Notes: generated by a model from the letters alone, not told the origin. A DNA stretch of 64,000 bases from Nepenthes gracilis (GCA_033239525.1 BSYO01000036.1:2688126-2752125); one strand, 5' to 3'; shown: positions 12,681 to 26,349, numbered from the stretch's first letter. Numbers and translations are program-made.

Positions 12681-14046
12681 ATACATTAGAAATAATAATT
12701 CTAAAAAATTAGATAATTGGCAAGGATAGGTGCTAGTAATTTAAATTAATGATAATATAGTATTTTGCACATATCTTGATTTATAAAATTGATTTTAATT
12801 TGATTCAAATCTTAAATAAGAGTAAACTTTATATATTTATATATTTTAAATTTATCAACTATTTAATATCAAGTTTTCAATATCGTAAGTAGAATTTGTC
12901 ACAATGATAAATACCAAATTAACACAAGTTTAATATTTAAATTTTATCTATTAAATAATAACTTAATTAAATCTAATTTTTTTATGGTATGAAACCAAAT
13001 ATAATAATAATGCTTTGAATTTTTTTTATAGATTTTTTAAAGTTTGATAATATCTACTTTTAAAATGTTTAATGTGAGGCCTTAATAATGAAATGGTCCA
13101 TGGTCCTTTATACCCATGAATTTCTTGCCCTTATACCCTATATAAGCTCTACTCTCCTTTTACTTCAAAATCAAGGCAAATATTGATAGATATTGATATT
13201 CTATTAAGTATAAAATTTTTATATCTTTATTAAGAAAAAAATTATATTCACTTACTTACAATTTCTTTGAGAAAATATTTTTACAAAAATAAAGATATCA
13301 CTCTTAAAAAAAATATTCAAAGTTAGAGTATTGATATTTCAAAATTTAATCTTCAGCTAAGCAAAGAAGATCGGTTTAGTGAATTTAAAATATCAACATA
13401 GTTTAGGGATTTGATATAAACTCAACTGAATCAGTATAAATACAATATTAATTTTCTTATTTTTTTACTATTTATTTATTTATCGTATTTATTTTAATTT
13501 TATACATTTAAGACCTAAACAAATCAAAATAATTAATTTTATCCCTACAAGCCATCAATTTTTAGAAGTTTCACAAAACCAACTTAATTTAATTTAATGA
13601 GATAATTTAATGGTAGTCAACATAGGTTAGCTTAGATGTGACATTAAAATAGATATAATACCTAAATAAATAAAATTTTATTGCTACACAAAAACATGTC
13701 CCTTTATGGAAATAAATAACTTGACAACAACAGATTAGCTACCTAAGTTATTAAATAAGTGTAAGTTAACAAACTTATGATGGTTTAATTACTAGAAGAA
13801 AATTTAATTATTTATCTATTGTCATTGCTTGTCATTAAGAATCTAGTATGAGAGCCAAATGCAACCATCACAAGGACAATTTTATCATAATTGAAATTGA
13901 ATTCTTATAAATTTATATTTAATATGAATTTAAATAATATTTTTATTAAATTTGATAATTATTAGCCTTATAAATTCAAAATGAGTGATTTTTATGTATT
14001 TTTGGAGATAATTAAAATAAAATTAATATTATATGGGATATTTATT
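12681..14046. other. AT-rich intergenic DNA
   Basis: No gene is seen. A TATATAAGC box near 13139 with a downstream AT-rich leader hints at another decayed LTR, but this is not strong enough to call. Confidence 0.35.
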
Positions 14047-16310
14047 GTCACGTCCCACATTTTTATATCCATTTTAATTATAGGAAATATGTGCTTATCT
14101 TAACAATCTAGTAAATTATAATAAATCATATTACACATGATCCAAAATAAAGTCAATTATCAGTGACTCTGGCATTCATTCGACCATAATATAATGTCAG
14201 CTTGTGATAAGGAAAGATACCAACTGAAATTTCAAACTCATCATATAAAAATTATATCAAAACTTATAAGATAACCATAAAAAATTTACAAATATATTTC
14301 TAAACTACAAATACTAAAAACTTACATTTCTGGGATGCTTATAAAGTATAGGTTCTTATATTATTACTTAAACTAAATAAGTTGTATCATTACAGATTAC
14401 TGTATATTTATTGATTCTTTTTTATTTTTATTTATCAGGTTTGAACTCCTATGAAGTATTTAGAGGGAAAGAAAATAGTAAGAGAATAAGCCAAATGCTC
14501 AATAAAAACATAATAATCAATGACATGCATATTTATCTTTAAAATAATTCATAAAAGGGAATATAGATCATGATACATATAAAAATATATATATACTTTT
14601 AAAATATTTTTATGATACAATTGGCTTTTATTTTTCTTATATTTAATCTTTATTACTTACAAGTATATTTTTATCTTACATATCTTGAGAAATTAGAGCT
14701 AATAAGACTTACTATCTAATGGAGTATTTGATCGATATCTAGATTATATTTACTTCACACAATCAAAGGCCAAAATCGTGTAACACAGTGATCCTTTCTT
14801 CTTTATTTATATCCCGAAGACAAGATGTATTGTATTCACTCCACACAAATTAAAGGTATTATCTTTCTTATTTATATCTCAAAAATAGGATGGTACTACT
14901 TATTATATCCCGATAAATGGGACTAAAATCGCACAATGACATTTATTCAGACAACGATCTACATTATAAAATCCTAAATCATGTCAGAGAATACTATCTG
15001 CTAAAATAAATCATTGGTTCAATTTCTTTACTTCTTAAAATTTTGTAGTGAAAGCCCTTATTCATAATCTTACTTCTTCTTTTTAATTTTCTCATCTTAG
15101 TGAAAATTTATATTTTCTTGGTATCATATTAGCTTTCACTCATGTATAAACTCATGTATAAACATATCATATACATTTATAATGAAATTACGATAAAATA
15201 TATTGTATATTTTCATAATAAAATTATATCAATGCATAATATAAGTTCGTATACATTTTAACATATGCTGAAATTATTTTTAGATAACATATTATTCAAT
15301 TTCTGATCCATAAATTTCATAATTTGCCAGTTCACTAATCGGTTCGATTCTATTTTATCTCTTTAATCGGTTTGGTCACAAATCTGATTTATGGATTTAT
15401 TGACTTTTCATAATATTTTACCGGTTATAACATGTGAGTTAGTTCATCATTATTCATATAATAAGTGGCTGGTTTATTATTTTAAAGGAGTATACATAAA
15501 GATCGGTTCACTTAACAAATTAGTCAGTTCCTTAGAAATCGGTTCATTAAATATCTTTAATATCTGGTTCTTATAATGGCCAACCGATTTACATGATGTA
15601 TTGCTTGATTACTAATTTAACATATAATATATGGCCAATTTATTATTTATTTTCTAATCGGTTCACACTAAATTAGTAAGATAGGCAATTAAGTGTAAAT
15701 CGGCCGGTTTAGCGGCAATTTTCGTTCTGAGGCCGATTCAACGACCAAATCAAAGTATTTTTAATAATTATTTTACATTGTGATAGTTCAACCTTAATAC
15801 TAGAAAATATGTCCAGGTCAGCTACTGGTTTAACCAGTTTATGATCGGTTTAGTCCACCAAAGTGAACTGCCAGATTTGCATCAGCATTAACAAGGATTC
15901 AGAGGTGAGTTTTGCTGTTCATTTAGGGATCCAGTTCGGTGGTTCATTTAACCTATTTTTATAAGCCAATTTTATATAATCTTAATAAGGGCCTTAACTA
16001 ATTGGTAACCAATTTTGAGCAGGCTTAGTGGTCGGACGGATGTCGGTTTAGCCTGATTTTCCTAAACTGCCATTTTGAGTATTCTGGTACAATCTGACCA
16101 GTTCAGTTTACTCAATTTTTTGAGGCCGAACGGGTCGAATTTTCAAGAGATATTTTTAAATCAACTTCATGACGTCTTAGAGGGTTCATTAAAATTCCTA
16201 TACTAATTTTTATAGAGTTTGAATCTATTAAAAATGTGATAAAAATCAACACCAAAAGTAGTCCCTAATTTTCTCGGTTCAAACTGCCAGTTGACTTAAA
16301 GCTCATTGAA
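14047..16310 (+). repeat. Decayed gypsy-LTR-like DNA
   Basis: The stretch opens at 14047 with TGTCACGTCCCAC, a start typical of Tekay/Del-type gypsy LTRs. About 400 bases later it has a GGAAAGAAAATAG..GCTCAATAA block like those near 7375 and 60960. From 15330 to 16110 it is dense in the word ATCGGTT and variants. No reading frame or clean end is visible, so the extent is approximate. Confidence 0.35.
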
Positions 16311-16315
16311 TTCGA

Positions 16316-16890
16316 TCTAATTCATGAGAATTATTCTAAAATAAAAATATGGTTTATCCAACAAATTAAAGTTTTTTCACTAAAATTTTTATGGGATAAA
16401 TTGGACATTAACAATATGTAAAAATTAGCATATCGGCAAGCATAACAATAGATTGTAGAACCAACTTCATGATGCATGTTTCTTAATTTTGGTTATTCTA
16501 GTATAGTAACGGTAATGATTATTTCAGAAAAAAATATGGTGATTTAGTTAATATCTTAAAATATATTTAGTAAAAATTTTATGGCATAAATCGGTCAAAT
16601 AAGGCATGTAAAAATTCATACATCAGTATGGTGCAATAAAGTTCAGCAATAGAGTTTTATTTTGACATGTTGCTGAATTTTACTCCTTCTAGCATGATAA
16701 CGATAATGATTATTCTCAAACAAAAATATGATAATTTAGCTAACCACTTAACGTATATCCAGTAAAAATTCCATGGCATGAATTGATCAAATAAGACATG
16801 TAAAAATTCGGATATCAGTATGGTGTAGCAAAGTTTAACAATAGAGTTCCATTTTGACTATTGCTGAACGTTGCTCATTCTAGTATAGAT
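16316..16890 (+). repeat. 191-bp tandem repeat, about three copies
   Basis: The landmark TTCTAG recurs at 16496, 16687 and 16878, exactly 191 bases apart each time. Around it the same sentence repeats: AATGATTATT, then AAAAATATGG, TAAAAATT..ATGG, AAATAAG.CATGTAAAAATTC, ATCAGTATGGTG, CAATAGAGTT. A further partial copy precedes the first. Copies differ by scattered substitutions. It is a short satellite-like array with no coding capacity. Confidence 0.8.
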
Positions 16891-18750
16891 TCGGTGAAAA
16901 TTTTAAGTATTGAATCAACAATACTTTAATTTAAGATCAAAAATTTAACAACAAATCAAAGACAAAGAAAAGCACTTATCCGAAAATATTTTATATTCAA
17001 TTTTGAAACTCAGCAGCCAACCGGATCTTCTTAATTCTGGTTCAACTTTCCTTTTTGTTTTGCTCCCCCTTTTCCCTAACCTCACCATGGTTTCTTCATC
17101 TTTTCTTTTTATTTAATTACTTGCCAATATACTTAGTCATCACTCAAAAATTTTAGAGTTGCCCCATGCCCCCATGAAGTGGCAAAGTTTTGTTAAACCA
17201 AGCCATGCAAAAATATTAAGGTGGCTTTCTCTCCTTTAGCCATTTGTTGGTGTTCCATTGGTGATGAATTTTTAATATGTTTTTAATTCCTTCATTGGCC
17301 TCTTGTCTCTTCTCCTTTTTTGCCAAATTTTATCTTTTAATTATTTAATTTAATTGGTAAACAACTCATAATATTGGGATGGGAATGAGCTGCCATGGAC
17401 TTCTTGCTGAATTTTTTATCATGTGTTTGTTGTATTGCAAATTTATATAACTTTACTTAATTAATTTAATTCACACTATATTTAATCAATTGGGTTAAAT
17501 TCGGTTGCTAATCGGATATAATTTTGATAACCGGGTTATCTTGTCGTCAATCAAAATAAATTTAATTATTAATCAATTTGTAAATTTATTAACCGAATTA
17601 CTTCCATATCATACATTCTATCATTTATTAATGAAATGTGAAATCGATTTCATCAAATAAATTTTTATCGTATTTTTATGTGAGTTCTAGCTTTTAAATT
17701 TTACTATTCATTAATCTTAATTTTATATAAATTAATTTAGTTTACCGAATTATGAATAATAAAATCTCGACCATTATATTTATTATCATGTTATTATTGT
17801 TTAAGTGAAAATGTTAGTCACTAGTCTCATCCTCGACTCCATCCAACGCCATTGCTGCCACCACCGTCGGTGATCCCTTCCGGCACCGATCAACATCTAA
17901 GTGACAGATTATTCCAATGAAATTGGGGTGGCCTAATCTTTTCAAAAGATAGAGGTTATTTTTTTCACAATTAAATTATTTATTTTAAAATAAATAATTA
18001 TAATTTAATAATTAATTTTAATTAATTTTTTATATTTTAAAAATAATTAAATTATAATTATTTATTTAAATATCGACATCATAAATTTAAAAAAAAAATT
18101 AAAATTTACCTTGGCCACTATTCCACCGACTCCTCTGCCACTATTCTCTATCTTTTTTGCAAGCCATTACGTTATTCTTTATATCTTATTTTTTAAAATG
18201 ATATAATTTTTTTAATAAAAATCAAATAATAAAATATTTTATACTCAATGATAATCATTTTAAATAATATTAAAATTATTTTTGCCAATCAAACATCAAG
18301 CAGTGATGATCCCGTGGAAAAATCAAATATTGAATGCAATTCTTTTAAGATATTTGAGATGTCATTATGTCAAAGTAATTTAAACATCACAGTGAAATGT
18401 CATCTTACTTGACAGTGACCTGATTGGTGGATTATGCTTTTTTCTTTATGTATTTTTTTTATTTTAAATTTATTAAAAAATTTTATTAAATTATAAAATA
18501 ATATAAAATTAAATAACTGTCCTTTTAATAATTTAAATAATTTTTTTAATAATTAAATAAATTATATTAAAATAAAAAAATATAAAGAAACTATGTACTA
18601 TCTCCAAATATTTCGACTTGAAGGAAGAATATAGACATTAAAGTATTCTCCAAATTGCACTTATATATAAGTAAACAAATCAAACTACACATGCAGTGAT
18701 GCATCAAAAATAAAACAAAACTAGCATAACATTTTATATCGAGCCATGAG
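16891..18750. other. AT-rich intergenic DNA
   Basis: No gene is seen. Pyrimidine-rich patches lie at 17040-17110 and 17220-17320. Around 18000-18060 there are self-complementary AT blocks (AATAATTATAATTTAATAATT and its reverse), likely a small AT-rich hairpin. Confidence 0.4.
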
Positions 18751-18799
18751 ATCCACCAAAAGTGCCCATCTTGGCAAAGAGACATAATCCAGTATATCA

Positions 18800-19741
18800 T
18801 CCATGGATAAGGCGCACCAGCCAGAATCCAAAATCAAACTGGGCAAAGTGAGCAATCCGATTATTTCACCCAAACTGCCAATTTGCCCCAAATCGGGCAC
18901 AAGTGCATTCCGACATATATGCATACCAGGCCCTGCTCCGTTTCGACATTATGCTGCAGTTTGTTGCGAATCAGGCAATCTGCCATCCAACAGGAAAAGT
19001 CGTTCCTATCGTATCAGTCAAAATGTCATTTCGGTATTTTGCTGCATTATGTTGCATATTGGGCGACATGCCATCCCGGCATTTCATACTGGACAAATCA
19101 ACCAAGCCTGCAAAAAGGGAGCAAACTCGAAAGCCAGCCCAGCACTCATTCCGTCCAACACTGCCAACCCGGCCAGTCAAACCAGGACATCCATTCCGTC
19201 CTAAATCAGCCAACCATCCAAAGCCATTTCAGGAACCGATCATCCACTCTGGTCGTATCAGCCAAATAAAGATCAGTACGTCCATTCCGGTTGATTGTGA
19301 AGGGAGATGCCGGTATGCACAATTCTCGATCCGCGTCAGAAACAAAAGGCAAACCGGCTAAAACCAATCCGGGTTCTTGTGAGAGGGGGGGCCGGGATGC
19401 GCGATCCACTAGCAATTATTATTTTTTTCCTCCATTCTAGGACCGCAATCCGTCCAATACTGCCAAGGTCTCCAAACCAAGCAAAACACCTATTCCAGTA
19501 TTCGGGCCAAAATGCTATCCCGGCAAAATCTTTCATATAGTAGTCACTGGGCGAAATGCCATCCCGACATTTGCAGAAAACAGATCCAAAAGTACACACA
19601 CTCCAAACAAATCTACAGCATTACCTCCAGCTGCAGCAGACTTGAGCATAATCACAAATAACCACACAACTAGTAGCCAACCGCCAAAAGAAAGGCAAAG
19701 CAACACACCCCAAAAACATATACACCTAAACAGCATTAAAC
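18800..19741 (-). other. 3' non-coding part of the LINE-like element
   Basis: This is the GC-richer continuation of the element on the minus strand downstream of ORF1. It contains short recurring words, notably ATGCCATCCCG near 19070 and 19557 and several CATTCCGTCC words between 19145 and 19300. All frames are broken. I see no endonuclease or reverse transcriptase, so the element lacks ORF2 here. Confidence 0.45.
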
Positions 19742-20368
19742 TCAGGCAATATGAGAAAAGGAAGAAGGAGAATGCTTCTTCTTACGCCTCTTGGGTTTTT
19801 TTGACAAAAGATCGATGCCCGCTGCCATCAGAAGAAGGGGAAAGGCCGTCAATAAGAAGGGGGGACGGAGTTTCTGCTCCAACTCCCCTGTTATCGGAAA
19901 TCCCCACATCATTGACCAAGTGTTCCTCGGATAAAAAAGCCAATGTCGGGTTAATGTTCTGATGTGATCCATTACTAATAACCGGGCCCCCGGCAACTCA
20001 GAGCAACTCTGCATTGATGATCCATCGAGAAGGGACTGCCCATGATTATAAGAAACCTCAAGGACTCCAGCCTTGGAAGCACCCATCTGCTTACGAAGCT
20101 CATCAATATTTCGCATCAGCATGCCAATACTGGACAGGATCCTAGGTCTCCTCCATGATGATCCTCAGCCACTCTATGGTTAGAAGAATCAATTAGAGCT
20201 TAGTAATTTTGGGCTGGAGTACCGAGATGCTCCACTCCTGCCCTAACAGCACATAGGGGTAATACTAGGTCCCCATTACTAGCTATATCCACTTTATGAG
20301 CATCAGCTACCATCCTCTCCTCTGATTTCTCTAGCAGAATAGAGCTCCCTGGATATTGGAGTTCAGTT

Positions 20369-21116
20369 TGTTAGTTTTAAGAGCTTGTTTGAATCGCAAT
20401 AAAACACGTAATAGGCTAAGTCAAGCACACGAACATCACACACAAACAATAAAGACGAGATTTTTACGTGGAAAACTCCCTAAGAAACGAGGGAGAAAAA
20501 CCACGGGACACGGAGTCCAAAGTTTTCACTATCAGCTGTTGGTCGGTTACACAAACCCGGTTACACAAACCCCAAATCAACCAAAAATACTTTCAACTAA
20601 TGTGGACAGCCCGTACAAGAAGTATAAAGCATAAGAGAAGAGATGGAACCCGGTAGACGATCTTCACGGTAGCAAGAGTCACGTACGTGGGATCCCCGAA
20701 GACTGGAAATTGATTGGAAACCCGAACGGAGGCTCAAATCTTCCTCTTCTTCTTCTTCTCTCTCTTTTCTCTTCTCTGGAACGGCGCTCAAAAGTGTTGG
20801 AATAACCCTAAAAAGAAAATCGCGCGTTTTATATCGCAGGCGGCCGCTCGAGCGGCTGGCGAGCATCATTCTGGTCCGCCCGCTCGAGCGCCTATCGAGC
20901 ATCTATCGAGCGGGCGACCTTCTGGAAAATGTGCTCGAGCGCCTCTCGAGCACATGGCGAGCGGCCGACATTCTGGAAAAACGGCTCGAGCATCCAGCGA
21001 GCACAAGGCGAGCATCTGACACACTGGAAAGCTTTCTCCATGCGGTGAGGATATGGACCTCCACCCGCCTCATCAATTGGGTATGGGCCCACACGGGAGT
21101 GACCCATAACCCAACA
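20369..21116 (-). mobile_element. Solo LTR with TSD CAGTT
   Basis: The element begins TGTTAG and ends CCAACA, and is flanked by CAGTT on both sides (20364-20368 and 21117-21121), a perfect five-base duplication. On the minus strand it ends with the copia-style module GTGGTTTTTC-stem-loop-GTTTTCCACGTAAAAA (20459-20506), so the LTR is probably read on the minus strand. No internal region is left, so it is a solo LTR, 748 bp, inserted in the LINE-like ORF1. Confidence 0.9.
20835..21030. repeat. 51-bp tandem repeat inside the solo LTR
   Basis: TTCTGG-type landmarks occur at 20869, 20920, 20971 and 21022, exactly 51 bases apart. Each unit carries the palindrome GCTCGAGC plus further CGAGC words, so each unit can form a small hairpin. 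There are about four units, GC-rich against an AT-rich background. Confidence 0.85.
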
Positions 21117-22359
21117 CAGTTGAGTCAACAGGAAGCTCCAATTTGCAATCCGATGCATGGCGATCAGCTGATTGAACCATTGAAGGTGAGACCTCCAAAA
21201 GAGGAATCCCTACAGCAAGCTCATCACCAGTTGTCATATTCCCCCCCAGTTATAGTAACCAGAGCATGAAAGTCAACACTAACCAAGAGGCTCGGTTCTT
21301 CAACAACTACAGGGAGAAAAGAATTCACCTTTGAACGAGCAAATGACCTACATGTTGGGGTATCCTCTTGATAGGAGGAGTTATGCAAAACCTCTTGCCC
21401 TACCATGCACTTCTCAACCTCAACTAAAAGGCTATTCCCTTAGGATGGATTGGTTATTTTACCCTCATTATGCCCAGGTTTTCAGCCATTATCTCGCCTA
21501 AATGGTTTCCATTGATACTCAACGGTCACCTCAACACCTCACTCCAAACCCATTCCTGACATTTGCTCATAGGACAGCCTAATTTTGGGAGGCAATTCAG
21601 CATCTGCCGGCGCCTCGACACAAACCCTCGCAAACTTAAGCTGCTCCATTTTTGTTGTATGAGAGTCAACCTGCAAAGACTTCCCCACAGCACTAGCAAT
21701 CTAACTTAAGCCAAGAGGGGTCCAGTATTCAAGAGGGATATTGAGAAGATTAATCCAAATGGGAAAAGACTTGTGATTCTCCTTATTCACCGGCATGCCA
21801 GGGACTCACTGTTTGAGAAAGAGAGGTCTTCTTGCAAAAGTCCAAGGATCAGCAGACAAACATGACTCCATCATCTCACAAGAAGCAAACTGGAAGAAGT
21901 AAAATCCAGCACCATGTTCTGCAACATGGCTAATCCCAAATCTGGCCCAAACTTTTTGGGCAATATGATCAATAGCATGGAAACTAAGAGGCTTCCCAAA
22001 AAAATACCCAACGAGAGTGTATCCCCAAACCAATACCCCTTGAGAAACAACATCAGGGGGAGGGAAAATGAAAGCTGTGCCTCCTTTTGAACTTTGAGGA
22101 GGGAAGTATTGCATCGGTCCAGTTACATCCATAGACCCATTCTTGACTAAATTAGCCCAGATAGACAGGGGAAGGCAAGTATTTAGACCAGAGGAAGCAT
22201 TCCCAGGGCCAGGCGAAGGAAGAAGAGAATTACTTGCCTTCGACGTCGTAGATTGAAGTCTCTCTGCCTCAATTCCAGACAGTACAGGGGAAGACACTGT
22301 ATTCACCGACGAATAACCATAGCTCAAGTCCATCCGCTTCGTGCTTTCAGGGAAGGAAA

Positions 22360-23167
22360 TGTTGGGGTCACTCCCTCATGGCATTTATATCCACGGACTC
22401 CATCGGAAAAAATAGACGAGGACTTTCTTGAGTGGTCCGAGAAGTTTGTCATGCGGACGAGAACTTATCAGAGGCGTCATATCCGAGAGGTTGTTGAGGA
22501 CATGGACGAGAACCCTGAAAGTGTAGGCGTTGACTCACTCGCTCTGCAGGCCTGCTGTAGCCGCGTTTTGCAGGTGGGTAGTTGACTCACTCTGATTGGA
22601 TGTGGAGGCGGCTGCAACTCCCAAGGGTGTCAGGCCTACTATTCTGGCATGTTGAGCGCGCGCCTGTCATGGCAGGCCTAGGCGGCGTGGTCCTATCACC
22701 CTAGTCCTAGTAGGGTGGCCGGATTACCACTGGACCCCTTGTGTATTTAAAAGCTTGTGTAGCCTTACTTGTTATATATATCAAGATCTTGAGTCTTGGA
22801 GTGGTTGTGCCGTGTCTTTGAGAACAGACTTAGAGTGAGCTTCGAGAAAGTTGTGGGCAAGCCTTATTTGTAAATATATAGTGAGAAACACTTTTAGAGA
22901 GAGATTTGTGAGATATACACTTGAGATTATTTTCTTTTTTTATTTGACCTTATGTAACTAATATACTTGTAAACAATCTATTCTTTATAGTGTATTCTTT
23001 GGTGGTTTTTTCCTTGGTTGAAGAAGGATTTTCCATATTAAAATCTCATGTGTCTTCTCTCGTTTTTCTATCTCTACTTTTGGCTGTCCATCTGAGAGCT
23101 CTACTCTGTGTTGTTGTTCGAGAGTTTTGTTCGTTCGGTCACCGTGCCTTCTGTTCTTGCGCCAACA
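22360..23167 (+). mobile_element. Solo LTR with degenerate TSD (GGAAA/GGAAG)
   Basis: The element begins TGTTGG and ends CCAACA. Flanks are GGAAA (22355-22359) and GGAAG (23168-23172), four of five bases matching. It has a TATTTAAAAG box near 22743. A GGTGGTTTTTTCC-loop-GGATTTTCCA module at 23001-23035 is of the kind found near the 3' end of copia LTRs, giving plus orientation. Length is 808 bp with no internal region. It interrupts the LINE-like ORF1 twelve codons after its ATG. Confidence 0.8.
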
Positions 23168-23420
23168 GGAAGCATCAGGGATAGGAGACCATATCGGGGC
23201 CATTCAAAGCAAAGGGGGAACGAACTAGAGGAAAAATACATCGCATCCACTGAGCCCACTTCCGAAGAGAACGAATTGGGAAGAGAGAATGGAGGGAATG
23301 ACGGGGAAGGAGCAAACAAGGCCCCTAGGGAGCCGATCTTACCGGCACCAGCAAGAATCGACTAGAAACCACCTTTCGAAAATTTGAAAATAAGAGAGAA
23401 GGGAGAGCTTCTCTCTCTAT

Positions 23421-26340
23421 TCAAAACCGCCTCCACAACGTCTTCTTAAAAAAAAATTCAAAATTTTAAACTATTTAATAGTTTAAATAAACTAGTTAAA
23501 ATCAAACTGAAAAATATATAATCATCGTCATTGAGTTACATTGAGTTACATACACGTTATGATGCAACAGAATACATCTCTTTCAAATAAGATGGTAAAG
23601 GGAGTTAAGGTAATGAACCAATCTCAGTCTAATTGCAGTTAGCAATCGACTCTTTTATATAATTAGGATTGGAATTTGTGTTTTATTAACATTAATTTTA
23701 TTTTTAGCTCTTCAAATAAATAAATAATGACAGCTAATACTAACATGTATACTATCGTAGAGAAATGCTTCATCTTAATTTCAACCCTGTCCATTGTATC
23801 TTCTCCAAACAATCAAAAAAGGGTCATTAGTGACCAGTCTAACGGTATAAAAAGAGCTGAAATGCGATAGGTGAAGGTGCAATTGAAATATAGGAGGCCA
23901 TGGGATTCCAAGCGACAACATAAAACGTAGATATGATTATAATTAATAAAAGTTTGAATCCGATCTTAAGTAATTCAAACGCTCTTGAACGGCCAATCAG
24001 AAGATGAAAGAATGGCTTAGCAAATTATTGAAGGGGTCAAACCAACCTAAATCGAGGAGTAGCCTCTAATGCCGATTAAAATGTCCTTCAAGTCAATCAC
24101 AAGGTAAATAAATTGTCTTTTTCAATAGATTAAATAATATTATACTGACAGTAATGATTAAGATCAAAAAGCCATATCGATTATAAATATCATCTAATAA
24201 TGAATACAACTCATTTGATAAGCCTAAATTATACTACAAATAATACTTCTTATCTAAGAGTCAATCGAGATCAACCAATAAACTGACAGAAATAATTCAT
24301 TACCGATGCAATTCAAATCCTAATTGAGAGCCAATGTTAGTCTACAAGTGGGTATAATCTCATTCATCAATAACATAAGAGATACATAGTCTAATTGTGA
24401 CCCTAAGATCCAAAATTTTTATCAAAGGGCTATGCTCCACATCTTGTGTTTTCTAATACCAAGTTCGCAATTTTCGGACCTACAAACATTAGCCCAAGCC
24501 ATATTTACAGATAAATGCCCAGACATATATCTATGTTAAAAAAAAATAATACATGGGTGTCTCTATCTACTCAATTCTGTTATATGAGAGAACGAATATA
24601 GGAGACAGTATATAAAAAAAATAAGTAAGAATAGACCTAGTTGATAGAAAACTTTTCATAAAAAAAGCAGTTTAATAATTCGAGCATCAATTTTCACCGT
24701 GATTTTACCCGTGATTATCTTTCGATATGAGACCCTTAGCATAAATGATATAAAATGAAACTTTATAAGATTTGTATATAGTTACACCAAACTTACTCCA
24801 CTTTACATTTAAGGTTCTATTTTTTGTTTAACTTTATCCATTGAATATTTATCAAAGTGGAAATCTATGTTAGGATACCACTTACTATATATTATATTAT
24901 GACCTTAAAATTATTAATTTTATGTTTATGATAAAGAGTAGTAATTTTTTGATAATTTAAGTAATATTTTTTTAAAAAAATATAAGCAAAAACAAATTAA
25001 AATTAAATTGGTATAATCAGTGCGGCTCAAAAAATTACTGGATAACCAAATTATAAGCACCTAGCTCCAAAAATACACCAAAAAAATTGATTATTTTTTT
25101 AATAAATAAATAAATAAATAAATGATTATTTGTGGCCACTACTAGATTTAGGGTTTCCTCTTTTCAGGTGGGCCTTTTATATGAATTTATATCTGCCATG
25201 TCTTTAAATTTTGATAGCCTAATAAAATGAGCAGTTGCCAGTCAATTATTTTTTGAATAAAAAATTAATTAAAACTAATTATTTTTAAATAATTAAATTA
25301 TAATTATATATTTTTAAATAAATTATTAAAATTGAGATATATGGTGAAAATCTTTTTCTTTTGACAGAGAATTTAAGAAAATGAGAATTAATGATGTTAA
25401 TGATAATTATTATTAATTGTAATTAAGGATGAAAATGATTCTTATTATTGCTAAAAACTAATTAAGAAATTAACTTTGCTTATAATTAGACATTTAGAAA
25501 ATCAATCATAATTTTAATAGCAAATTATTATTTTGTTCACTTTCTTAATTTAATAAATTTTATTGTTAAATTTAGTTTAATATAATTTTATAATACCTAT
25601 TGAGTTTTCTCAATCAAGATCTTTTCATTAAATTGAACATAATTGGAAATTAAATCAATGAAAATAACTAAAATATGTAAGAAGATATAATTTTAATTCA
25701 TAGAATTTTTATTATCATATTTATTCGTTTATTAATCAATCATAGATAAATTTAACGTACCTGAATCCATTAGCGTTAATCCTTATGCAATATCGTAATT
25801 ATTCTTGTCTTGAAGAATTAGGAGATGATTTATCTCTCTTATTTTTATGATTTGTAAAAATAAATCTTGTATGTGTCCCTCAAATGATGACCAAGAATGT
25901 TCTTTTATAGAGGAAGAGAGGACCATTCTCAAATTACCAAAATGTCCATCTTTTTGCCCAGGTGATGCGTCTTGAACAGACATAACTGTTGAGAAGTGAT
26001 ATCTATTCGCTCAACGGATATGTCTCAAAGAGACATCTATTCACCAAAAGACACATCATTTGAAAAATAATATATCATTTTTATCAAAGGATACATCTTG
26101 AACGGACGTATCTATTAGAAAATTTCTCTTTACTATTATATATATAAATTAACAGGATTATTTAATTAATTTAATAAATTAATAATTCATATATCTTGTC
26201 ATGTGGAATATATTTTTAACAAAATATTGGTTATATATAATTTTAATTTTAAATTGAGATAAACGTTTTAATTTGTCTATATCTAATTTTATTTTTATAA
26301 ATTAAATTTATATTTCTCTAATTTAATGATTTGAAATAAT
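23421..26340. other. AT-rich intergenic DNA upstream of MPK16
   Basis: No gene is seen. A TATAAAAAGAG box lies near 23848. A GATATGAGACCC block near 24724 is common in retroelement remnants. Between 25980 and 26120 short near-repeats of GAGACATCT/ACACATC recur. None gives a defined element. Confidence 0.4.
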
Positions 26341-26349
26341 TTTTTAAAT

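Larger units (their letters stand above)
19742..23203 (-). pseudogene. LINE-type ORF1 (DUF4283-like), broken and split by two LTRs
   Basis: On the minus strand the frame starts at ATG 23203 and runs to a basic C-terminus (KKPKRRKKKH near 19770). The best block, 21806-22333, reads like the DUF4283/ORF1 domain of plant L1-type LINEs: ..SIWANLVKN, then FPPPDVVSQGVLVWGYTLVGYFFGKPL, a FYFFQF strand, and PWTFARRPLFLKQ. A TGA at 21806-21808 replaces the expected Trp after LFLKQ. The homologous text then continues (PIWINLLNIPLEYWTP, FARVCVEA). ORF1 proteins of this type bind the element's RNA. Two LTRs sit inside the reading frame (20369-21116 and 22360-23167). Removing the upstream one with one TSD copy leaves the frame open, which supports a real ORF1 before insertion. 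Extra stops in 20100-21700 show it is dead. Confidence 0.7.
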
